In this document: positions 14,779 to 21,840 of the stretch, in pieces
How positions within the stretch are numbered: position 1 is the first letter of the stretch
Layout of the letters: every line of letters starts with the position of its first letter
Assembly (NCBI RefSeq): GCF_903652925.1
Contig: NZ_CAHLAR010000005.1
Coordinates: 1 to 64,000 of the forward strand
DNA length: 64,000 nucleotides
Direction: 5' to 3'
Origin: Achromobacter anxifer
GTDB lineage: Bacteria; Pseudomonadota; Gammaproteobacteria; Burkholderiales; Burkholderiaceae_B
Made by a program: the position numbers and the translations under genes
The notes under the pieces: model-generated
Databases searched by the model: none
Told to the model about the DNA's origin: nothing
The model's input: the letters and a program-made list of their open reading frames with translations, nothing else

Positions 14779-14853
14779 AGGGGTGTAGCCAAATGGGAAG
14801 GCAACCGGTTTTGACCCAGTCATGAGCAGGTTCGATCCCTGCCACCCCCGCCA
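14779..14853 (+). tRNA. tRNA-Gln(TTG), second copy
   Basis: Acceptor AGGGGTG/CACCCCC with A1-C72 unpaired, loop TTTTGAC, one mismatch in the anticodon stem (CCGG/CCAG), encoded CCA. Confidence 0.87.
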
Positions 14854-14872
14854 TATTGCTATGAGGTAGCCG

Positions 14873-15487
14873 ATGTTCACACCAGACCTATTCCCGGCGC
14901 CCGATGCGCCAAGACCGGACATCCTCAGCGATGCCCGATTTTTGACGGCGGCGGAGCACGACGAGCTGTTTACCTGGTGCGTGCACCAGGCGCCCTGGCG
15001 CGACATGCATATCCGCTTCTCGGGCGGCATTGAGCGCGCGGTGCCGCGCCGCCTGGGTTGGTTCGGCGACGTCGACTACGCCTACTCAGGCCTTCATCAT
15101 CCGGCCGCGCCGATGCCTCCCCAGCTGCGTGTCATCGCTGACCGTATCGAGGCCTGGCTGGCGCAGCAAGGCCTCGAAGCGCGGTTCAACAGCGTACTGA
15201 TGAACTTCTACCGCGACGGCAGTGACTCGATCGGCATGCATGCGGACAAGGAGACGCAGCTCGAGCAGGATCCGACGATCGCTTCGCTGTCGCTTGGCGC
15301 CACGCGCACCTTCAAGTTCAGGCATATCGCCTCGGGGCTCATGCTGTCGGAGCCACTGGCCGGCGGTTCGCTCCTGGTGATGAAGGGCGACACCCAGCGC
15401 AAGTGGCTTCATGGGATCCCCAAGGAGCCGGGAGCCGGCCCCAGGGTGAACCTGACCTTCCGGCACACGCTGCGCCCGGCGCAGTGA
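14873..15487 (+). CDS. AlkB-family dioxygenase, second type
   Basis: 204 residues from ATG 14873, preceded by ATGAGGTAGCCG. It is closer to the classical AlkB/ALKBH2 pattern than the first copy: NFYRDGSDSIGMHADKE with H123 and D125 for iron, H180 in KWLHGIPK, and GPRVNLTFR (190-197) for 2-oxoglutarate. Substrate-gripping N-terminal segments differ from the 12555 protein, so the two probably handle different substrates. Embedded in the array between tRNA-Gln and tRNA-Phe. Demethylation of tRNA or plasmid DNA is the expected chemistry, the target is inferred only. Confidence 0.92.
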   Translation: MFTPDLFPAPDAPRPDILSDARFLTAAEHDELFTWCVHQAPWRDMHIRFSGGIERAVPRRLGWFGDVDYAYSGLHHPAAPMPPQLRVIADRIEAWLAQQGLEARFNSVLMNFYRDGSDSIGMHADKETQLEQDPTIASLSLGATRTFKFRHIASGLMLSEPLAGGSLLVMKGDTQRKWLHGIPKEPGAGPRVNLTFRHTLRPAQ

Positions 15488-15617
15488 CCGTCTTAACCGA
15501 ACCGGCGTGAACCGGAACTGAACCACGGATATGTCCGCGGGGAGGGTGCCTGGCACAGGCTTGAGGGGATGGCCCCCAGTGCACAGATTTCCTTGCTGGC
15601 GCGTGACGCCGGCATAC

Positions 15618-15693
15618 GCGTCCGTAGCTCAGTTGGTAGAGCACCGGCCTGAAGAGCCGGGTGTCACTGGTTCGATTCCAGTCGGACGCACCA
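15618..15693 (+). tRNA. tRNA-Phe(GAA)
   Basis: Acceptor GCGTCCG/CGGACGC, loop CTGAAGA, encoded ACCA. Confidence 0.94.
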
Positions 15694-15699
15694 GATAAT

Positions 15700-15775
<76 letters not shown>

Positions 15776-15780
15776 CTTTA

Positions 15781-15859
15781 CGGGGTATGAAGGCAAGTGG
15801 TCTAAGCCGCCGGGATCTGACCCCGGAGAACGTCGGTTCGAATCCGACTGCCCCCGCCA
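15781..15859 (+). tRNA. tRNA-Gln(CTG)
   Basis: Loop ATCTGAC on CCGGG/CCCGG; acceptor CGGGGTA/TGCCCCC with C1-C72 open; G73, encoded CCA. Confidence 0.88.
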
Positions 15860-15934
15860 TCACAGTCTCGCACGGACGAGGGGATCCATCACCCCCAGTG
15901 CACGAACAAGGCTGGCGCCGCGCGCCGGTCAAAC

Positions 15935-16010
15935 GCTCTCGTAGCTCAGTTGGTAGAGCACCGGTTTGAAAAACCGGGTGTCGCTGGTTCGACCCCAGCC
16001 GAGAGCACCA
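15935..16010 (+). tRNA. tRNA-Phe(GAA), second copy
   Basis: Acceptor GCTCTCG/CGAGAGC, loop TTGAAAA, encoded CCA. Confidence 0.94.
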
Positions 16011-16022
16011 GATCAATCCCCC

Positions 16023-16098
16023 GGGGACGTAGCTCAGTTGGGAGAGCGCGGCATTCGCATTGCCGAGGTCGAGGGTTCGACTCCCTTCGTCTCCACCA
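16023..16098 (+). tRNA. tRNA-Ala(CGC)
   Basis: Acceptor GGGGACG/CGTCTCC with G3-T70, loop TTCGCAT, encoded CCA. Confidence 0.93.
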
Positions 16099-16215
16099 CC
16101 CTATACATATGCAACAACGCCGTCGGTTCAAGCGATGATCACCGCGATCTTCGTACCGGCGGCTTTTTCAACGCGATGCTGACCAGAGAGCAGTTGGCTC
16201 GCGCATCAAATCAAT

Positions 16216-16292
16216 GCCCCGATGACGGAACTGGTATACGTGCCGGCCTCAAAAGTCGGATTCTGTGGGTTCGAGTCCCACTCGGGGTACCA
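16216..16292 (+). tRNA. tRNA-Leu(CAA), short variable region
   Basis: Acceptor GCCCCGA/TCGGGGT with G1-T72, loop CTCAAAA, variable region ATTCT only. Encoded CCA. Preceded by a CTATAC box at 16102. Confidence 0.86.
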
Positions 16293-16296
16293 TATC

Positions 16297-16593
16297 CTAC
16301 GCGACGATTTCTTCTTTGCGCTCAGCGGCGGCCAGGAACTCAGTCGTTGCCCATACTCCGCGCTTGAGCGATGTGAGCTCGCCGGCATCAACCATCTGGC
16401 GGCGAACTGCTTGAAACACACGGTCTGCGATGATCTTGTGATTGTGAACGATGGCCGATGTTTGCATCAGCTCTGCGATGCCGTGCTTGATGAGGTGGCT
16501 CCGCACTTCATCTGGCGTGCTCGTCGCCCGCTCCATACGCTCTCGCGCCAGCTCAAACAGGCGGGGCGAAATCGTTTTGGGTCCAAACTTCAT
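16297..16593 (-). CDS. Hypothetical protein coupled to ATPase
   Basis: 98 residues, mostly helical (MKFGPKTISPRLFELARERM). The middle part, EVRSHLIKHGIAELMQ, and the tail could form a winged-helix-like fold, but no family is recognised. The start overlaps the stop of the ATPase gene by four bases (ATGA), indicating coupled translation and a likely shared process. Its end lies 4 bp from the convergent tRNA-Leu. Confidence 0.6.
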   Translation of the reverse strand: MKFGPKTISPRLFELARERMERATSTPDEVRSHLIKHGIAELMQTSAIVHNHKIIADRVFQAVRRQMVDAGELTSLKRGVWATTEFLAAAERKEEIVA

Positions 16594-17291
16594 GACGGTG
16601 CTCCTGTGCGAACACGCGCACGAATGGTTATGTTCTGCTCCTCGAGCTGCTCCAGCTCATCGAGCGTGGCATAGGCCGGCTCTTCGAGGAAGTTCGCGAG
16701 GCTCTTGTAGCGGCTGCCGAGCAGGATCACCGAGGGCTCGCTCTCCCCTGATGGCAATTCGGACAGCACGCCGCGCACCAGGGCCCGGCTGTGCGTCACC
16801 ACGAGCACTCCTTTAGTGCCCGCCGGGCGCGTCATGGCAAACATGGCAATGCGCTGGCCCATCGGATAGGCAAATCGGTCCGACAAGCCGATATCCGGCT
16901 CATCCAGCAGTGCGACATGCGGATTGGAGCCCCAGCCCTGCATGGAGCGGAATGCCCGACGCATGACCCCGAGACTTGCCAGCCCGGTGCTCTGAGTCGC
17001 TTCGTCACCATACATCAGCTGCCGCTCGACGCCGCTGCGCGCCCGGTAGCCCATGGACAGCTGCATCGGTGAGCAGCCTGCCGCATGCGCCACTTTGGCC
17101 AGGCGCTGGACCAGGAAGCTCTTTCCGCTGCCGTTGTCACCCAGCACCAAATGCAAGGATGCGCCATCGCTCAGCCTGGACAGGTCGATCTGGAAAGGGC
17201 CTTCCGGGCCGAAGGCGCGATGCGCGGCGGCCGCGCGCAGTTGATCTTCGAACGAGAAATTCTCTGTTGGTTCGTGCGTCTTTTCTGGCAT
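16590..17291 (-). CDS. ABC-type/AAA ATPase of the OLD/SMC-like P-loop group
   Basis: The 233-residue protein has Walker A GDNGSGKS near residue 51 and Walker B HVALLDEPDIGLSD near residue 125, followed by VLVVTHSRALVRG, an H-loop-like histidine. The compact core without a long coiled coil resembles stand-alone ATP-binding proteins that gate a nuclease or other effector. The partner may be the small protein encoded immediately downstream. The -10 box TATACT ends only 6 bases before the ATG, so the transcript may be leaderless. A defence or RNA-surveillance role would be speculation. Confidence 0.75.
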   Translation of the reverse strand: MPEKTHEPTENFSFEDQLRAAAAHRAFGPEGPFQIDLSRLSDGASLHLVLGDNGSGKSFLVQRLAKVAHAAGCSPMQLSMGYRARSGVERQLMYGDEATQSTGLASLGVMRRAFRSMQGWGSNPHVALLDEPDIGLSDRFAYPMGQRIAMFAMTRPAGTKGVLVVTHSRALVRGVLSELPSGESEPSVILLGSRYKSLANFLEEPAYATLDELEQLEEQNITIRARVRTGAPS

Positions 17292-17297
17292 TGGGTT

Positions 17298-17303
17298 AGT
17301 ATA
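17298..17303 (-). promoter_or_regulatory. -10 box implying a leaderless ATPase mRNA
   Basis: TATACT on the minus strand, then AACCCA and ATG. With a usual 6-7 base discriminator, transcription would begin at the start codon. Confidence 0.5.
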
Positions 17304-17332
17304 TCCACCGGCTCAATTCTGTCAATAATCGC

Positions 17333-17749
17333 ATGACCTCCGCCGCTGACCTGCAATCTTTCGCAGAGACCACACGCCGCGCCCTAGAGCCAGGCCTCGA
17401 CCGGGACGTCGACGGTCGAGTAATCAGTGCCGGCTCCTGCTTGTACGCGTCGATCCTGCTGGCCGAGACTCTCGGCCGATTCAACCTGGCGCGCTCGGTG
17501 ATCCGCGGCGGCAGTGGCGCGCGCGGGCAGGGCGCCCGTGACGTGGACGGCCGCTGGCACGGGCACTACTGGATCGAGGCCATGACCGCCGCCGGCGAGC
17601 ACGTGGTGATCGACATCACGGCCGACCAATTCGGGCATGCGCCAGTTCGTGTGCTGCCGATCGCCCAGGCCCACGACTACTGCCCTGGTGAGCAATCAGA
17701 GGTTGACGCCTCGGTAGCCGCGGTACGCGCGGACCTGGGCTTGGGCTGA
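17333..17749 (+). CDS. Transglutaminase/papain-like fold hypothetical protein
   Basis: 138 residues. A cysteine in GSCLYASILLAETL (about residue 36), a histidine in GHYWIEA (about 78) and an aspartate in VVIDITADQFG (about 94) are spaced like the Cys-His-Asp triad of small transglutaminase-like proteins. The family includes hydrolases and cross-linking enzymes. No substrate can be inferred. It is divergent from the ATPase gene with 41 bp between the starts. No strong ribosome-binding site. Confidence 0.6.
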   Translation: MTSAADLQSFAETTRRALEPGLDRDVDGRVISAGSCLYASILLAETLGRFNLARSVIRGGSGARGQGARDVDGRWHGHYWIEAMTAAGEHVVIDITADQFGHAPVRVLPIAQAHDYCPGEQSEVDASVAAVRADLGLG

Positions 17750-17770
17750 ACCGAATATCAGCAACTGGCC

Positions 17771-17776
17771 CTATAC
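17771..17776 (+). promoter_or_regulatory. CTATAC box before the YbjQ gene
   Basis: CTATACGCGG, 34 bp before ATG 17805; AAAGGAG serves as ribosome-binding site. Confidence 0.5.
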
Positions 17777-17804
17777 GCGGCATGGAAGCGCTAAAGGAGC
17801 CAAC

Positions 17805-18176
17805 ATGCTGAAGATCCAGCGAGAAAGCGGAATTTTCATCTTCACTACCTCGAACATCGCAGGGGACATCGAGATCCAGGAGTATTTCGGCCTGGTTTCT
17901 GGCTCGGCGATCTACGGTGGCAACTTCATCAAGGACTATTTCGCCCGGATTGCGGACCGCATCGGCGGCCGCGTCCGTGGCTACGAGAGCGCCTTGAATG
18001 CGGCGATCGAAGACAGCCTGCGGATCATGTGCAAGAAGGCAAAGCAGGCCGGCGCCAACGCGGTAATCTCAGTGCGAATTGACCACGGAGACGTGAACAA
18101 TCGCATGATGATGGCCAACTGCTACGGCACCGCTATTCGCTATCGGAAGAAGCGAGTGGCAGGAGAAGGGGAGTAG
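17805..18176 (+). CDS. YbjQ/UPF0145 family protein
   Basis: 123 residues with the family's features: FTTSNIAGDIEIQEYFGLVSG at the N-terminus and KQAGANAVISVRIDHG near residues 82-97. YbjQ proteins form pentameric rings and are annotated as putative heavy-metal-binding proteins, but their role is not settled. AAAGGAGCCAAC precedes the start. The 3' end overlaps the convergent M23 gene by 44 bp, so transcripts from both would be antisense there. Confidence 0.82.
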   Translation: MLKIQRESGIFIFTTSNIAGDIEIQEYFGLVSGSAIYGGNFIKDYFARIADRIGGRVRGYESALNAAIEDSLRIMCKKAKQAGANAVISVRIDHGDVNNRMMMANCYGTAIRYRKKRVAGEGE

Positions 18177-18666
18177 GGTCCAGCAGCGTCGCAGGGCGCC
18201 CCCGATCGGCATACCACTCCGGCGTGGCCCGGGTGCCCCGGGTATGCAGCTCCAAGTGGAGCATGCAGGTAGGGCGGCCCTTATCACGGCGCAACACCCT
18301 CTTGATGCGGCCCACCAGGGCACCCGCCGGCAGCACCTGCCCCTTCACCGCTGCCGAAGTGATCTCCCCGTAGGCGACGACGCCACTGGCGCCCTCCACC
18401 AGCACAACATCGGTGTCTTCCCACCACGGCAGTCCCGCGGCAGGTCCGGTGAACGGCTTCACAGCGACCACGACACCATCCTCGACTGCGCGGACCTCAG
18501 TGCCCTCGGGAGCGTAGAGGTCGATGCCTTCGTGTACGTGGTGCTTGCGGACAACGCCGAAGGCTCCTGGGTGCTCGCCGGTAGGCAGCCCGGTGCACCC
18601 GGCCGGAAAGACAATCCTGTCAGCAGGGGACTGAATCAGCTTGAGGGGCAAAGGGTTTTTCCACAT
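18133..18666 (-). CDS. M23/LytM-type peptidase domain protein
   Basis: 177 residues with HEGIDLYAPEGTEVRAVEDG (about 43-62) and LHLELH (about 136-141), the two halves of the LytM zinc site (HxxxD and HxH). The family cleaves peptide cross-links in peptidoglycan or acts as an inactive activator. No signal peptide is visible, so export would need another route, or the protein acts at lysis or on imported material. Overlaps ybjQ at its end. Confidence 0.78.
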   Translation of the reverse strand: MWKNPLPLKLIQSPADRIVFPAGCTGLPTGEHPGAFGVVRKHHVHEGIDLYAPEGTEVRAVEDGVVVAVKPFTGPAAGLPWWEDTDVVLVEGASGVVAYGEITSAAVKGQVLPAGALVGRIKRVLRRDKGRPTCMLHLELHTRGTRATPEWYADRGRPATLLDPTPLLLPLASSDSE

Positions 18667-18697
18667 GACTTGATTTTAGCAGAACAGGCTGTTTTCA

Positions 18698-18703
18698 CAT
18701 ATA
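18698..18703 (+). promoter_or_regulatory. -10 box before the second tRNA-Trp
   Basis: CATATACT 20 bp upstream of the tRNA; it could restart transcription of the array after the protein-coding interruption. Confidence 0.45.
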
Positions 18704-18722
18704 CTATTTGCAAGCACATTGC

Positions 18723-18795
<73 letters not shown>

Positions 18796-18808
18796 CAATG
18801 TGTTTTCT

Positions 18809-18885
18809 ACTCGGGTAGCTCAGCTGGTACGAGCGCCGCCGTGACAAGGCGGAGGTCAGCGGTTCGAAACCGCTCCCGAGTACCA
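18809..18885 (+). tRNA. tRNA-Val(GAC)
   Basis: Acceptor ACTCGGG/CCCGAGT, loop GTGACAA on CCGCC/GGCGG, encoded CCA. Confidence 0.92.
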
Positions 18886-18894
18886 AATTTCAAT

Positions 18895-18969
18895 GGCCCG
18901 TTAGCTCAGCGGTAGAGCAGCGCCCTTACAAGGCGATGGTCGGCGGTTCGACACCGTCACGGGCTACCA
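18895..18969 (+). tRNA. tRNA-Val(TAC)
   Basis: Acceptor GGCCCGT/ACGGGCT with G1-T72, loop CTTACAA, encoded CCA. Confidence 0.92.
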
Positions 18970-18988
18970 GATTTCACAGGTACATCAC

Positions 18989-19732
18989 ATGCTCGCAGAC
19001 GCCAACATGGCACTCCTGATGCGCTATGACGCGCTACTAGCCAGCCACGGCGCCACCCCCACACCCTCTGAGGTGGGTACCGACGACAACCACCTGAGGT
19101 GGATGTGCGAGACCGCCATAGCGAACATCCATGGCTGGCCAGTAGATAAAGTTTCTCGCTGGCTTGGCTTCATCCAGGGCGTTCTTACGGTGTCGGGCCG
19201 GCTGACAACGGCCAGCGAACGTGAATTCTCTCGGCCACTGTTCCATGCAGCCTACCAAGCAGAAGGGCGGCAGCCTCCCGCAAGCATCGGGCCTGAGACC
19301 GAGCCAACAAAGGGTGCCCAAGTTCAGGACCCATTCGCCGGCGTGCGTCTGGTACTGATCCGCGGCCTACCTGGTTCCGGCAAGTCCACTCTGGCAAAGG
19401 AGATCGCACGATCCTGCGGATTCCTCCACTTCGAGAACGACATGTTCTTCGAGTCTGAAGCGGGCTACGCTTACGACCCCGAGACCCAGCCTAAAGCGTC
19501 TGGCTGGTGCATCAAGAACGTCTCGGACGCGCTGCTCAGCGGCAGCAAGGTTGTCGTCTCCAATGTCTTTCTGGAGCCCCGCTTCATGCAGGTCTACATG
19601 GACATGGAACCGAACTTTCTCGTGGTGGAGTGCAACGGCGATTTCGGCAGCATCCACAGCATTCCGCCAGAACGTATCCAAGAAATGAGGCGCCAGTGGG
19701 TGCCCTACCCTGGTGCCATGCAGATGGCCTGA
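18989..19732 (+). CDS. P-loop kinase of the polynucleotide kinase type
   Basis: 247 residues in two parts. The N-terminal 100 residues contain NHLRWMCETAI and VDKVSRWLGFIQGVL, a helical domain I associate with phage proteins. The C-terminal part has Walker A RGLPGSGKSTLAK (about 127-138) and an ENDMFFE acidic motif after strand 2, as in T4 polynucleotide kinase and zeta-toxin-like kinases. It follows tRNA-Val by 19 bp. With the two RNA ligases at 30163 and 31313 it could supply the end-healing step of RNA repair. A nucleotide kinase is the alternative. Confidence 0.7.
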   Translation: MLADANMALLMRYDALLASHGATPTPSEVGTDDNHLRWMCETAIANIHGWPVDKVSRWLGFIQGVLTVSGRLTTASEREFSRPLFHAAYQAEGRQPPASIGPETEPTKGAQVQDPFAGVRLVLIRGLPGSGKSTLAKEIARSCGFLHFENDMFFESEAGYAYDPETQPKASGWCIKNVSDALLSGSKVVVSNVFLEPRFMQVYMDMEPNFLVVECNGDFGSIHSIPPERIQEMRRQWVPYPGAMQMA

Positions 19733-19851
19733 TTTGGCTTGCCGGGGCGTGAGCTTCAGCGCCTGGAGCGAAGCTCCGGCCACATACGCATTGAGTTAAC
19801 TGTTGGTTTTACGCCAAAACTAACTTTCTTCGAAAAATTTCGCTGTTGATG

Positions 19852-19879
19852 TTGCTATGAGCGTTTTATGCGATATACT
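19852..19879 (+). promoter_or_regulatory. Promoter for tRNA-Gly and tmRNA
   Basis: TTGCTA (19852), 16-bp spacer, TATACT (19874-19879), about 85 bp before tRNA-Gly. Confidence 0.6.
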
Positions 19880-19965
19880 AGCAACATCGCTGCAACAAAC
19901 AGCGAACAGTCGGCCCGCTGATCTCGGTGGCGCCGATCGCTCTTAAAAAATTCATGATGCATTAC

Positions 19966-20041
19966 GCGGGGGTAGCTCAGTTGGTAGAGCGCTACCTTGC
20001 CATGGTAGAGGTCGCGAGTTCGAGCCTCGTCCCCCGCTCCA
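19966..20041 (+). tRNA. tRNA-Gly(GCC), second copy
   Basis: Acceptor GCGGGGG/CCCCCGC, T73, loop TTGCCAT, encoded CCA. Confidence 0.93.
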
Positions 20042-20112
20042 AGTTTTCACCTGGCAGGCCGTCGTAAGACGTTGCCCTCGTGCGAGTCATGAGGCTGCGG
20101 GTGAAGTAAACG

Positions 20113-20141
20113 CTGATGGCCCGGACCCACCGGGGCATCAG
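20113..20141 (+). other. Strong hairpin in the 5' part of the tmRNA gene
   Basis: CTGATGGCCCGG / CCGGGGCATCAG, 12 bp, five-base loop. Either a terminator-like element after tRNA-Gly or a helix of the tmRNA precursor. Confidence 0.5.
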
Positions 20142-20229
20142 TAAGCCGTCTTTTATGAGGATTGCTCACTGATGTTGCAGCCCTGGCTGCGTCATTCCAA
20201 ACTTCAAGCGGGTGCGCCAGTTCGTCGGC

Positions 20230-20690
20230 CAGCAGTTTGAATATGGTGGTATGGCCTCGTAAGAGGCCGGAGAGTGAAGTGAATGTGTGTTGGACGCGGG
20301 TTCGATTCCCGCCAGCTCCACCACAAGTCGTCTCCGTGACTGCCCACGCCGGGCAAGACGGTCCGCGAGCCCTATCGCAAGTGCGCATAGCGACGGGTTG
20401 GCTGATGACGTGAGGGTAGGTAGCTCCTATCCAAGCAACGAGACGCCTTTTGATGGGGCTGCCCTGGTTTCGACAACGCAAGCTAATGGATCTTGACCAC
20501 TCGGGAAGCGGTTCCTGAACGATGCTTGCATCGTTGAACAAGCAAAACCAAAGTAACTGCAAACGATGCACACTTCAAGGTTGCGGCTCACGCCTAATGC
20601 CTTGTGAAGTGGTCGCACCGACTGACTGGTTCGCCGGTTGGTCTGCTCGGCTGGTTTCCGGCTGACGCGTGCGATCATCCCGGCCGCCTG
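20230..20690 (+). ncRNA. ssrA: Circularly permuted tmRNA (two-piece)
   Basis: The 3' half comes first: T arm GCGGG TTCGATT CCCGC (20296-20312), acceptor strand CAGCTCC, A73 and CCA to 20323. After a 131-base intervening segment the 5' half begins at 20455 with GGGGCTG, which pairs fully with CAGCTCC and has the G3-T70 wobble needed for alanine charging. CCTGGTTTCGAC follows, the usual tmRNA D loop. CAACGCA (20474-20480) pairs with TGTGTTG (20286-20292) as helix P2. The tag frame starts at 20559. tmRNA with SmpB rescues stalled ribosomes and tags the product. The outer limits of both pieces are estimates. Confidence 0.9.
20559..20597 (+). CDS. tmRNA tag reading frame
   Basis: GCA resume codon, then a frame encoding ANDAHFKVAAHA and TAA. 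The AND start is typical. Standard proteobacterial tags end in ALAA or similar, recognised by ClpX through the last three residues. Here the end is AHA with a preceding A, so the second-last position is histidine. Confidence 0.85.
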   Translation, partial: ANDAHFKVAAHA

Positions 20691-20844
20691 ATAACGACGG
20701 CGTCTTCATGACCAGAAGCCGGGACCTATTCAAGATTTCTCTCCAGGCCGACGTGCGCTGGCAGACTTGGAAACCAACCCTTCGGGGCTCTGGTAAACCC
20801 ATAGGCGCCCGGAGTCACAGCCTGGGCCTTGCTGGAGAGAATAT

Positions 20845-20930
20845 GCTCGCGTGGACGAATTGGTAGAGTCACCGCCTCTTCCGGGGCGGGGAAAACATTG
20901 CGTGCAGGTTCGAGCCCTGTCGCGAGCACC
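20845..20930 (+). tRNA. Leu-like tRNA with unclear anticodon
   Basis: Acceptor GCTCGCG/CGCGAGC, A73, Leu-type D arm GTGGACGAATTGGTAGA and a medium variable region. The anticodon stem CCGCC/GGCGG encloses 8 bases, TCTTCCGG, with no Leu anticodon; TCC is one reading. The 3' end is CCT, not CCA. Confidence 0.65.
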
Positions 20931-20937
20931 TACACTT

Positions 20938-21020
20938 GCGTCCTGCTACCTACGCGGGTCCCGGACTCCGGCCGCTATGGGAACTGGTTTTGCGGGTTCG
21001 ATTCCCGTCAGGATGCACCA
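20938..21020 (+). tRNA. Degenerate tRNA-like gene with 8-bp acceptor
   Basis: GCGTCCTG/CAGGATGC forms eight pairs directly stacked on a normal T arm (GCGGG TTCGATT CCCGT), A73 and CCA. The interior (CCCGGACTCCGG...) offers no standard D or anticodon arm. Probably a non-decoding tRNA-like RNA or a decayed gene. Confidence 0.45.
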
Positions 21021-21027
21021 AGAATTC

Positions 21028-21103
21028 GGGGGTATAGCTCAGTTGGGAGAGCGCCTGCTTTGCAAGCAGACTGTCGTCGGTTCGATCCCGTCTACCTCCA
21101 CCA
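21028..21103 (+). tRNA. tRNA-Ala(TGC)
   Basis: Acceptor GGGGGTA/TACCTCC with G3-T70, loop TTTGCAA, encoded CCA. Confidence 0.93.
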
Positions 21104-21194
21104 TACAAAGTCATCGTCGAGGCCTCGGCGCTGATAAAGCCTTCGTATCTCGCGGGACAGGTTTATTCCCCCGCGGAACGGAGCACCATTTTCG

Positions 21195-21311
21195 TCAGGA
21201 TGCGGCGTGGATAGAGAACACGCCTCGACAGGCATGTGCCGGCCGAGAACTCACTGTAACGGGCCTTATGCCCTAAGCGTGCAAAGCCAGAGCGTCGCCT
21301 GGCCATCCTGA
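21195..21311 (+). ncRNA. Structured RNA closed by an 8-bp helix
   Basis: TCAGGATG (21195-21202) pairs with CATCCTGA (21304-21311) around GGCGTG/CACGCC and further hairpins. No reading frame. It fills the gap between tRNA-Ala and tRNA-Thr. Confidence 0.4.
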
Positions 21312-21322
21312 TTTCCAGCAGC

Positions 21323-21398
<76 letters not shown>

Positions 21399-21409
21399 TG
21401 CAGATCATT

Positions 21410-21486
21410 CGGAGCGTAGCGCAGTCTGGTAGCGCACCTGGTTTGGGACCAGGGGGTCGCCGGTTCGATCCCGGCCGCTCCGACCA
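21410..21486 (+). tRNA. tRNA-Pro(TGG)
   Basis: Acceptor CGGAGCG/CGCTCCG, loop TTTGGGA, encoded CCA. Confidence 0.94.
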
Positions 21487-21587
21487 ATTTAAATCACGGC
21501 TCAGTGATCGAGAGGAGACTCTCACAGACGGAAGGACTGCTGTTGAAAGTGTCCTCAGGCGTGCAGCGCCTGGTCGTCTAAATTCAT

Positions 21588-21663
21588 GCGGGAGTAGCTC
21601 AGTTGGTAGAGCGTTGCCTTCCCAAGGCAAATGTCGCGAGTTCGACCCTCGTCTCCCGCTCCA
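21588..21663 (+). tRNA. tRNA-Gly(CCC)
   Basis: Acceptor GCGGGAG/CTCCCGC, T73, loop TTCCCAA, encoded CCA. Confidence 0.93.
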
Positions 21664-21738
21664 AGCTATGCGAGTACCCAATTAGGGAGCTTCTTCGATT
21701 CATTGGAGAAGCGCCCGACTTTGTGGGAATAGCGATTC

Positions 21739-21812
21739 GCGGGAGTAGCTCAATGGCAGAGCAACAGCCTTCCAAGCTGAAGACGGGGGTTCGATTCCCC
21801 TCTCCCGCTCCA
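21739..21812 (+). tRNA. tRNA-Gly(TCC)
   Basis: Same acceptor GCGGGAG/CTCCCGC as the preceding Gly gene, loop CTTCCAA, encoded CCA. Confidence 0.93.
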
Positions 21813-21840
21813 GAACATACCTGAAGCCGCATGCGAACTG

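Noticed and set aside
20938-21020. Selenocysteine tRNA, because of the 8-bp acceptor
   Set aside because: No TCA anticodon, no long variable arm and only 83 nt. Treated as a degenerate tRNA-like gene.
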